Assembly (NCBI RefSeq): GCF_010993975.1
Contig: NZ_JAACZO010000004.1
Coordinates: 1 to 64,000, forward strand
Source: Halomonas faecis
GTDB lineage: Bacteria > Pseudomonadota > Gammaproteobacteria > Pseudomonadales > Halomonadaceae
Reading direction: 5' to 3'
DNA: 64,000 nucleotides
The notes under the pieces: model-generated
What the model was told of the DNA's origin: nothing
The model's database searches: none
The model's input: the letters and a program-made list of their open reading frames with translations, nothing else
Part shown: positions 7,822 to 14,036 of the stretch, in pieces
Numbering within the stretch: position 1 is the stretch's first letter
How the letters are laid out: each line of letters begins with the position of its first letter
Translations under genes and position numbers: made by a program

Positions 7822-10323
7822 TTAAGCGGGACGGAGCTGGCCGCGCTCTTCGGTCACGATGATGTCCGGATCGGGTCGGCTGTCGTTGACGAAGCTGCGG
7901 AAGCGCTTGAGCTTCTCGGGGTCGGAGAGGGCGTTCGCCCATTCGCACTGGTAGGCGTCGATGACTCGCTGCATCTGCGCTTCGAGTTCGCTGCCGATCC
8001 CCAGGCTGTCGTCGAGAATCACCTCCTTGAGGTAGTCCAGGCCGCCTTCCAGGTTCTCGCGCCATACCGAGGTGCGCTGCAGCCGGTCGGCGGTGCGCAC
8101 GTAGAACATCAGGAAGCGGTCGATGGTGCGGATCAGCGCGTCGTCGTCCAGGTCGGTGGCGAACAGCTCGGCGTGGCGCGGGCGCATGCCGCCGTTGCCG
8201 CACACGTACAGGTTCCAGCCGTTCTCGGTGGCGATCACGCCCACGTCCTTGCTCTGCGCCTCGGCGCATTCCCGGGTGCAGCCGGAAACGGCGAACTTGA
8301 GCTTGTGCGGCGAGCGTAGGCCCTTGTAGCGATTCTCGAGCCGGATCGCCATGCCCACGCTGTCCTGCACGCCGTAGCGACACCAGGTGCTGCCCACGCA
8401 GGATTTCACCGTGCGCAGCGACTTGGCGTAGGCGTGGCCGGTCTCGAAGCCGGCGTCGAGCAATTCGCCCCAGATGTCCGGCAAGTCCTCGAGGCGGGCG
8501 CCGAACAGGTCGATGCGCTGGCCGCCGGTGACCTTGGTGTAGAGGCCGTATTTCTCGGCGACCTGGCCGAGCACCACCAGCTTGTCGGGGGTGATCTCGC
8601 CGCCGGGCACCCGGGGAACGACCGAGTAGGTGCCGTTCTTCTGCATGTTGGCCATGAAGGTGTCGTTGGTGTCCTGCAGCGGGATGTGCGCGGCATCGGT
8701 GATCGGCTCGTTGAAGCACGAGGCGAGAATCGAGGCCACCGCCGGCTTGCAGATATCGCAGCCGAGGCCATGGCCGTGCTTGTCGATCAGTTCGCTGAAG
8801 GTCTTGATGCCCTCCACGCGCACGATGTCGTAGAGCTCCTGGCGGGTATGGGCGAAGTGCTCGCAGATGGACTGGTCGACCTCGACGCCGCGGGCGGCCA
8901 GTTCATGGTCGACCACGCTCTTGAGCAGCGCGGCGCAGCCGCCGCAGCCGGTGCTCGCCTTGGTCTCGCCTTTGACCGTGGCGAGGTCGGTGGCGCCGGC
9001 GTCGAGGGTGGCGCAGATATCGCCCTTGGTGACGTTGTGGCACGAGCAGATGGTGGCCGTTTCCGGCAGGGCGTCCGGCCCCAGGGTGGGGGCGCCTTCG
9101 CCGCTGGCCGGCAGAATCAGCGCGGCCGGGTCTTCGGGCAGTTCGATGCGGTTGGCGTAGTACTGCAGCAGGGTGTCGTAGTAACTGTTGTCGCCCACCA
9201 GCATGGCGCCGACCACGCGCTTGCCGTCGCTGGAGACCACCAGCTTGCGGTACTGCTGCTTGAGCGGGTCGAGATAGCGGAACATGCGTGCGCCGGGGGT
9301 GCGGTCGCCGTGGGCGTCGCCGATGGAACCCACGTCGACGCCGAGCAGCTTGAGCTTGGTGCTCATGTCGGCGCCCCGGAACGTTTCATCGCCCTCCACC
9401 AAGGTGGCGGCGGCGGCCTTGGCCATCTGATAGCCGGGGGCCACCAGCCCGAAGATGCTGCCTTGCCACAGCGCCACCTCGCCCACGGCGAGGATCGCCG
9501 GGTCGCTGGTCAGGCAGCGGTCGTCGATCACCACGCCGCCGCGCTCGCCCCTCTCCAGGCCGCTGTCGCGGGCCAGCTCGTCGCGCGGGCGAATGCCGGC
9601 GGAGAACACGATGAGGTCGGTTTCCAGCACCTTGTCGTCCTGGAACACCATGCGGTGGCGGCTGGCTTCGCCGTCGACGATCTCCTGGGTGGCGCGGCCG
9701 GTGAGCACCTGCACGCCCAGCGCTTCGACCTTCTCGCGCAGCAGTTCGCCGCCTTCGCTGTCGACCTGCATCGGCATCAGCCGCGGGGCGAACTCCACCA
9801 CGGCGGTGTCGAGATTCAGGCCGCGCAGGGCGTTGGCGGCCTCCAGACCGAGCAGGCCGCCGCCCACCACCACGCCGGTGGTGGCGGTTTCGGCCGCTTC
9901 GCGAATGGCGTCGAGATCCTCCAGAGTGCGGTAGACCAGGCAGCCGTCGCGGTCGTTGCCGGGAATCGGCGGTACGAAGGGGTAGGAGCCGGTGGCCAGC
10001 ACCAGCCGGTCGTAGGGGTAGCGCCCCTGGGGCGTGACGACTTCGCTGGCGTCGCGGTCGATGGCGGTCACGGCCTCGTGAAGGCGTAGTTCGATGCCGT
10101 GCTCGGCATAGTAGTCGGCGGTGGAAAGGGCCAGGGATTCGGCGTCACGGCCGCTGAAGTACTCGGAGAGGTGCACCCGGTCGTAGGCCAGGTGGCGCTC
10201 CTCGCCGAACACGGTGATGGCATAGCGCTGGGTGGCGCCCTGTTCGACCAGTTGTTCGACCAGGTGGTGGCCGACCATGCCGTTGCCGATGACGATCAGT
10301 TGCGGTTTGACGGGCGTGTTCAT
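7822..10323 (-). CDS. nirB: nitrite reductase (NADH) large subunit NirB
   Basis: An 833-residue NirB. It has an N-terminal FAD/NAD(P) pyridine-nucleotide-disulfide oxidoreductase module (IGNGMVGHH near residue 12, VVVGGGLLGLE near 150), a BFD-type [2Fe-2S] segment (CSCHNVTKGDI near 426 and GCGGCAALL after it), and a C-terminal sulfite/nitrite reductase module with the siroheme/[4Fe-4S] cysteines (SGCTREC near 680 and CGNGG). It catalyses the six-electron reduction of nitrite to ammonium with NADH. Its start overlaps the stop of the upstream oxidoreductase by ATGA, and nirD follows. Siroheme supply is covered by cobA at 16742-17644. Expression should depend on the NasT-controlled leader upstream. 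Confidence 0.97.
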   Translation of the reverse strand: MNTPVKPQLIVIGNGMVGHHLVEQLVEQGATQRYAITVFGEERHLAYDRVHLSEYFSGRDAESLALSTADYYAEHGIELRLHEAVTAIDRDASEVVTPQGRYPYDRLVLATGSYPFVPPIPGNDRDGCLVYRTLEDLDAIREAAETATTGVVVGGGLLGLEAANALRGLNLDTAVVEFAPRLMPMQVDSEGGELLREKVEALGVQVLTGRATQEIVDGEASRHRMVFQDDKVLETDLIVFSAGIRPRDELARDSGLERGERGGVVIDDRCLTSDPAILAVGEVALWQGSIFGLVAPGYQMAKAAAATLVEGDETFRGADMSTKLKLLGVDVGSIGDAHGDRTPGARMFRYLDPLKQQYRKLVVSSDGKRVVGAMLVGDNSYYDTLLQYYANRIELPEDPAALILPASGEGAPTLGPDALPETATICSCHNVTKGDICATLDAGATDLATVKGETKASTGCGGCAALLKSVVDHELAARGVEVDQSICEHFAHTRQELYDIVRVEGIKTFSELIDKHGHGLGCDICKPAVASILASCFNEPITDAAHIPLQDTNDTFMANMQKNGTYSVVPRVPGGEITPDKLVVLGQVAEKYGLYTKVTGGQRIDLFGARLEDLPDIWGELLDAGFETGHAYAKSLRTVKSCVGSTWCRYGVQDSVGMAIRLENRYKGLRSPHKLKFAVSGCTRECAEAQSKDVGVIATENGWNLYVCGNGGMRPRHAELFATDLDDDALIRTIDRFLMFYVRTADRLQRTSVWRENLEGGLDYLKEVILDDSLGIGSELEAQMQRVIDAYQCEWANALSDPEKLKRFRSFVNDSRPDPDIIVTEERGQLRPA

Positions 10324-11648
10324 GCGGCCTCCTTGACGGGGCTTGTCGGGGAATCGGTAGCGGCGTCGTCGAGCAGTGCCTGGGCATCGGCAGCGCCCAG
10401 CAGCAGTGCCTGGCGGCAGGCGGAAAGATCGCTACCGGCCAGCGCCTGCTCGAAGTACCAGGGGCCGGCGGCGGTGTCGCCGTAGAGCACGGCGCCCTCG
10501 AGGCGGCCGTTACGTAGCAGCAGGCGGCGGTAGTCGCCCTGCTGGGGATCGCGGTAGCTGAGCACCTCGTGGTCGGGACCGGCCTCGGTGGGGCCGAAGG
10601 CGTAGAGCGAGACTCCGCTGACCTTGAGCTTGGTGGCACAGGGCGCGTCGACATAGCCGGCGACGTGCTCGGTGGCGGGGCGGCACAGCCGGTCGGCCAG
10701 CACCTCGACCTGGCGCCAGATGGGTTCGACCAGCCCGTAGGTCTGGCCCCGGTGCTCGCAGCATTCGCCCAGAGCGTGAATCGCCGGATCGGAGGTGGTG
10801 AGCCACTCGTCGACGACCACGCCGCGGTTCACCTCGAGACCGGCGATGCGGCCAAGCTCGGCGTTGGGCACGATGCCGATGGCGACCACCACGCAGTCGG
10901 CGGGCAAGGGGGTACCATCGGCCAGGTGCACGGCCCACACCCGGCCGTCGGAACCCTCCTCCAGGCACTCCAACTGGGCACCGGTACGAACGTCGAGCCC
11001 GCGGCTGCGCAGCTCGCTTTCCAGCAGGCGGGCGGCAGTGAGGTCGAGCTGGCGATTCATCAGCCGGTCGTCGCGCTGCAGCAGGCTCACCTGCATGCCG
11101 CGCTGGCCTTGCCCTCTTTTCCGCAACCCTTCCGCTGCTTCCAGGCCGAGCAGGCCGCCGCCGATCACCACGGCGTTTCCGCCTCGTTCGGCGGCCTGGG
11201 TCTGGGTGAAGCGAACCAGGGCATCGGCGTCGTTCAGGTCGCGGAACACATGAACGCCGGGCAGTTCGAGCCCCGGTACCGGCGGGCGGGCCGGGTTCGA
11301 GCCGGTGGCCAGTACCAGGCGGTCGTAGTCGAGCCGGCGACCGGCATCGGTGGTGAGCGTGCGTGCGGCGCGGTCGATGGTCTCCACCCGCTCGCCGAGG
11401 ATGAGTTCGATGCCCTGCTCGGCGTACCACTCGGCGTCGTGCAGGGTCAGTGCATCGCGCTCCAGCTCGCCGGCAAGCAGCGGCGAGAGCAGGATGCGGT
11501 TGTAGGCGGGCGCCGTTTCGGCACCGATCACGGTGATGTGCGCCGGTCGCGCGGGGTGGGCAAGCAGCGTTTCCACCAGCCGATGGCCGGCCATGCCGTT
11601 GCCGACGATCACCAGCCGTTCGCCGGTGGGAGTTTGGGTTGAGTGCAT
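10320..11648 (-). CDS. FAD/NAD(P)-dependent oxidoreductase of the nitrate assimilation operon (NasC-like)
   Basis: A 442-residue flavoprotein closely resembling the N-terminal half of NirB. It has a FAD-binding VIVGNGMAGHR (about residues 11-21), LVLATGSNP near 106, an NAD(P) site AVVIGGGLLGLEAAEG near 150, and the regulatory-end motif IHALGECCEH. Its place as first gene of the nir operon suggests it passes NAD(P)H electrons to the nitrate reductase NasA, like the NasC subunit of Klebsiella; that role is inferred. ATG 11648 follows GGAGGTG at ideal spacing; nine upstream in-frame codons are less likely to be used. It overlaps nirB by 4 bp. Confidence 0.85.
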   Translation of the reverse strand: MHSTQTPTGERLVIVGNGMAGHRLVETLLAHPARPAHITVIGAETAPAYNRILLSPLLAGELERDALTLHDAEWYAEQGIELILGERVETIDRAARTLTTDAGRRLDYDRLVLATGSNPARPPVPGLELPGVHVFRDLNDADALVRFTQTQAAERGGNAVVIGGGLLGLEAAEGLRKRGQGQRGMQVSLLQRDDRLMNRQLDLTAARLLESELRSRGLDVRTGAQLECLEEGSDGRVWAVHLADGTPLPADCVVVAIGIVPNAELGRIAGLEVNRGVVVDEWLTTSDPAIHALGECCEHRGQTYGLVEPIWRQVEVLADRLCRPATEHVAGYVDAPCATKLKVSGVSLYAFGPTEAGPDHEVLSYRDPQQGDYRRLLLRNGRLEGAVLYGDTAAGPWYFEQALAGSDLSACRQALLLGAADAQALLDDAATDSPTSPVKEAA

Positions 11649-11668
11649 GGTTTGGCACCTCCGCTGAG

Positions 11669-11808
11669 GAAACACTGCACAAATGTCTGCGCGGTCAAAT
11701 CGCTGCGTTGCGCGGTGCGCGGAATCCTCACCTATACCCCATAGGCTCCGGTTCCTGTGCTCCGTGCGCCTTGCGCTTTACTCCGCTCGCCGATTTGTTC
11801 AGCGTTTC
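11669..11808. mobile_element. 140-bp MITE-like element in the nas leader
   Basis: The left end GAAACACTGCACAAAT (11669-11684) and right end ATTTGTTCAGCGTTTC (11793-11808) are inverted repeats agreeing at 14 of 16 positions. The interior has no coding potential and includes further complementary GC-rich segments (GCGCGGTGCGCGG and CGTGCGCC regions). Size and layout fit a miniature inverted-repeat or REP-like element. It lies between the leader terminator and the ribosome-binding site of the first gene, so it is transcribed as part of the 5' untranslated region. No target-site duplication was identified. Confidence 0.6.
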
Positions 11809-11823
11809 TCTAACTCGCAAACG

Positions 11824-11871
11824 AAAAAGACGCCTCAGCGCTACCCCGGCAGCGGGGGCGCAGAGACGTCT
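11824..11871 (-). terminator. intrinsic terminator in the nas operon leader
   Basis: On the minus strand, AGACGTCTCTGCGC pairs with GCGCTGAGGCGTCT (one mismatch, one wobble) around an inner CCCC/GGGG hairpin, followed by TTTTTCG. It lies before any gene and 15 nt after the P2 hairpin. This is where a leader terminator relieved by NasT would be expected. Confidence 0.85.
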
Positions 11872-11885
11872 TCGTCTGAAAAAGG

Positions 11886-11905
11886 GGCAATCGCCGTTGA
11901 TTGCC
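11886..11905 (-). promoter_or_regulatory. ANTAR (NasT) target hairpin P2
   Basis: On the minus strand GGCAATC, a six-base loop AACGGC, then GATTGCC: a perfect 7-bp stem with a hexaloop having A at position 1 and G at position 4, the known signature of ANTAR-protein RNA targets. It is directly upstream of the leader terminator. Confidence 0.8.
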
Positions 11906-11932
11906 GGTTCTATGCTGTGTGTATCAAGAACC
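11906..11932 (-). promoter_or_regulatory. probable ANTAR target hairpin P1
   Basis: On the minus strand GGTTCT pairs with AGAACC immediately 5' of P2, with a partly paired interior that could leave a six-base loop (ACACAC). The loop starts with A but lacks G at position 4, so it is less canonical than P2. The two-hairpin spacing is as in known ANTAR leaders. Confidence 0.55.
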
Positions 11933-11940
11933 TGGCCAAG

Positions 11941-11956
11941 TGCCCGGTTCGCGCCG
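11941..11956 (-). promoter_or_regulatory. candidate sigma-54 promoter of the nir operon
   Basis: On the minus strand CGGCGCGAACCGGGCA has GG and GC separated by 10 bases, as in the -24/-12 promoter, and would start transcription just at hairpin P1. The -12 element (GGGCA for TTGCA) is weak. The candidate gains support from the NtrC-like site about 100 bp upstream. Confidence 0.4.
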
Positions 11957-12027
11957 TTTTTGGCTGCCTCGTCAGTGAGTTGGGGCTTCGGTGGAGTGAG
12001 CCCTCAGGCACCTTGCCGAAGGCGGAC

Positions 12028-12044
12028 TGCACTTCACTGGTGCA
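12028..12044. promoter_or_regulatory. NtrC-like binding site
   Basis: TGCACTTCACTGGTGCA: perfect 5-bp arms TGCAC/GTGCA separated by 7 bases, the NtrC enhancer consensus. It overlaps the last codons of nasS and lies about 105 bp upstream of the predicted nir-operon start. Confidence 0.65.
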
Positions 12045-13065
12045 GGGCAGCCTGGTAATGCACGGGGTCGTAGCACTCCTCGACGGTTCGGCTGTCCAGC
12101 GGCTGACCGGCCTGGCTGGCCAGGGCGTCGGCGACTCGGCCCAGGGCGGCCAGGTCGGGGCGCAGCAGATCGCCGCCGAACAGCCGTTGGTGAATGGGGG
12201 CTTCGGCCGATGGCAGCGTCTCGAGGTGGCTCACCGAGCGGTCGAGATAGGGTGGCAGGGCGAGCCAGTCTCGCGCCTGGCGACGATGGGCGGGCGATTC
12301 GGCCAGCCAGTCGCTGGCCGCCTGCAGGGCGCGCAGCAGGGCAGCAAGGGTGCTCGGGTAGCGGCGCGCCCAGGAGCGCGTCACGCCGAGTACCTTCTCG
12401 GGGTGTTCCGGCCATAGCTGGGCGCCGCTCGCCACGATGCGGCCGACACCGTCGTGCTGGGCCAGGCTGCCCCAGGGTTCGCCGACGCAGAAGCCATCGA
12501 TCTGCCCTTCGCGCAGCGCTGCCACCATGCGCGGCGGCGGCAGGGCCACCAGGTCCAGATCGCGCTCGGGGGCGAGGCCGCCACGGGCTAGCCAGTCGCG
12601 CAGCAGGAAGTGCTGGCAGGAGTAGGGGTAGACCATGGCGAGACGCGGGCGTCGCTGGCGAGGCGATGCCGCCAGCCAGGCCGCCAGTGCGCGGGCGCTG
12701 GTGGCCGGGTCGTCGTCGAAGGCGGCGCCGCTGCGCTCGCACAGAGCAGAGGAGAGCACCAGGGTATTGCCGTTGCGGGAGAGAGTGGCCGGCGCCAGGG
12801 TGTCGCTGGGCGCCCGCCCCAGGCCGAGGCTCATCGCCAACGGTAGCGGGGCGAGCAGGTGGGCGCCGTCGAGCAGGCCGGCGGCGAGCTTGTCGCGCAG
12901 CGTCGACCAGGCGTTCTCGCGGGAGAGGGTCACGTCCACTCCGTGCTCGGCAAAGAAACCTTGCTCGCGGGCCACTACCAGCAGCACGGCATCGAGCAGC
13001 GGGATGAAGCCCAGCGTCACGCGCTCGCGTTCCGGGGTCGGGGTGACGGCGTCGTTGGTTCCCAT
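12034..13065 (-). CDS. nasS: nitrate/nitrite sensor NasS
   Basis: A 343-residue protein of the NrtA/CmpA/NasS substrate-binding family. It lacks a signal peptide and so is a cytoplasmic nitrate/nitrite sensor, not a transport component. Visible family wording includes TLGFIPLLDAVLLVVAREQGFF near the N-terminus, LPLAMSLGLG, and GFCVGEPWG near residue 190. NasS holds NasT inactive until nitrate or nitrite binds, as established for the NasS/NasT pairs of Azotobacter and Paracoccus. Its ATG overlaps the nasT stop by one base (TAATG), so the two are translationally coupled. It is followed by the leader of the oxidoreductase-nirB-nirD operon. Confidence 0.93.
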   Translation of the reverse strand: MGTNDAVTPTPERERVTLGFIPLLDAVLLVVAREQGFFAEHGVDVTLSRENAWSTLRDKLAAGLLDGAHLLAPLPLAMSLGLGRAPSDTLAPATLSRNGNTLVLSSALCERSGAAFDDDPATSARALAAWLAASPRQRRPRLAMVYPYSCQHFLLRDWLARGGLAPERDLDLVALPPPRMVAALREGQIDGFCVGEPWGSLAQHDGVGRIVASGAQLWPEHPEKVLGVTRSWARRYPSTLAALLRALQAASDWLAESPAHRRQARDWLALPPYLDRSVSHLETLPSAEAPIHQRLFGGDLLRPDLAALGRVADALASQAGQPLDSRTVEECYDPVHYQAALHQ

Positions 13066-13661
13066 TACAAGGCTCCCTTGTCGAGGCGTTCGAGAATGTC
13101 GATGACGCTGTCGGCCACGTCGCCGATGCGTTGGCCACGGTCCATGGCGAGCTTGCGCAGCATGCGGTAGGCCTGCTCTTCGTCGCAGTCCTGGTGCTTC
13201 ATCAGCAGGCCCTTGGCGCGTTCGATGCGCTTGCGTTCGGCCAGTTGGGTACGCGTGCGGTCGAGTTCCTGGCGCAGCGATTGGTAGGCATCGAAGCGTG
13301 CCACGGCGACCTCGATGATCGACTTGACCCGGCTCGGCACCAGGCCGTCGACCACGTAGGCACTGACGCCGGATTTGAGCGCCGCCTGCAGGGTGTCGGG
13401 GTCGTGCTGATCGGCGAAGAACACCACCGGGCGCGGGTTCTCGCGGTTGAGCAGGGCCATGCTGTCGAGGGTGTCGCGGTCGGGGGATTCCATGTCGATG
13501 ATCACCACGTCGGGACCGTGGCGCTCGACCATGGCGTTGAGGCTGGCCGCGCTCGTCAGGTGGCAGATCACCTCGTGGCCTTCCTGAGTGAGGGCTTCCT
13601 CGACCATGGTGGTGCGCACGAGTTCGTCGTCGACCAGCAGGATCTTCAGGGGTTCGGGCAT
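13065..13661 (-). CDS. nasT: nitrate-responsive ANTAR antiterminator NasT
   Basis: A 198-residue two-domain regulator. It has an N-terminal receiver-like domain (ILLVDDE near residue 8, VVIIDMESPD near 52) and a C-terminal ANTAR RNA-binding domain (about residues 125-190, with RKRIERAKGLLM and EEQAYRMLRKLAM). NasT binds paired hexaloop hairpins in nas leaders and prevents transcription termination when released from NasS. Its likely target lies in this window at 11824-11932. ATG 13661 is chosen because it gives the family start MPEPLKILLVDDE; the upstream open frame is not conserved-looking. It is divergent from nasA. Confidence 0.95.
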   Translation of the reverse strand: MPEPLKILLVDDELVRTTMVEEALTQEGHEVICHLTSAASLNAMVERHGPDVVIIDMESPDRDTLDSMALLNRENPRPVVFFADQHDPDTLQAALKSGVSAYVVDGLVPSRVKSIIEVAVARFDAYQSLRQELDRTRTQLAERKRIERAKGLLMKHQDCDEEQAYRMLRKLAMDRGQRIGDVADSVIDILERLDKGAL

Positions 13662-13779
13662 GGCGGCTCGGCTCTTTGGGTGGCTTCTGCCACTGCCAAG
13701 CAAGATGCATTCCAGGTTCGTCTTTGGGTGGTGATGCCGAGGGTGAGGGCCATGGCGGGATCGACGGTAGCGCCAATGC

Positions 13780-13796
13780 TGCACTGCCGCGGTGCG
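13780..13796. promoter_or_regulatory. NtrC-like binding site upstream of nasA
   Basis: TGCACTGCCGCGGTGCG has GCAC and GTGC separated by 7 bases. It lies about 130 bp upstream of the predicted nasA transcription start, the usual enhancer distance. A weaker half site GGTGCA follows at 13822. Confidence 0.6.
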
Positions 13797-13891
13797 AAAG
13801 TGCGCAGCATTCGCCGATGCTGGTGCATTCTCGGGGGCGGGTAACGCTGCCGGTTGGCTCAACCGACCGGTGGCGATGGCGTTGGGAGGCC

Positions 13892-13908
13892 TTGGCATGC
13901 CGTTTGCT
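13892..13908 (+). promoter_or_regulatory. sigma-54 promoter of nasA-cobA
   Basis: TTGGCATGCCGTTTGCT matches the -24/-12 consensus TGGCACG-N4-TTGCW with one difference and the exact 10-base GG-GC spacing. Predicted start is near 13919, leaving a leader of about 118 nt with a GC-rich hairpin (13956-13964 paired with 13994-14002). Confidence 0.75.
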
Positions 13909-14036
13909 TGATTCAGGACGACACTCAAGGGAGGCGCTGTCGTCTCCCCGGCAACGACGCCCGCCGTGCTTTACCCGCCAGGGGGAAGCTCGAGCGGGCG
14001 TCGTCGTTGGTGAAAGGCACTGCCTGGGAGAACTTC

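Noticed and set aside
8434..10089. Long plus-strand open frame opposite nirB
   Set aside because: Composition typical of a GC-rich shadow frame; nirB on the other strand is unambiguous.
11920..11938. Second sigma-54-like element (TTGGCCAGGTTCTTGAT) in the nas leader
   Set aside because: The -12 GC is GA, and a start from here would cut off the P1 hairpin.
11683..12417. Plus-strand open frame crossing the nas leader and nasS end
   Set aside because: It overlaps the terminator, hairpins and MITE-like element and has no family resemblance or ribosome-binding site.
13680..13720. Possible sigma-54 promoter for nasT on the minus strand (TTGGCAGTGGCAGAAGCC)
   Set aside because: GG to GC spacing is 11 rather than 10 bases, which such promoters rarely tolerate.
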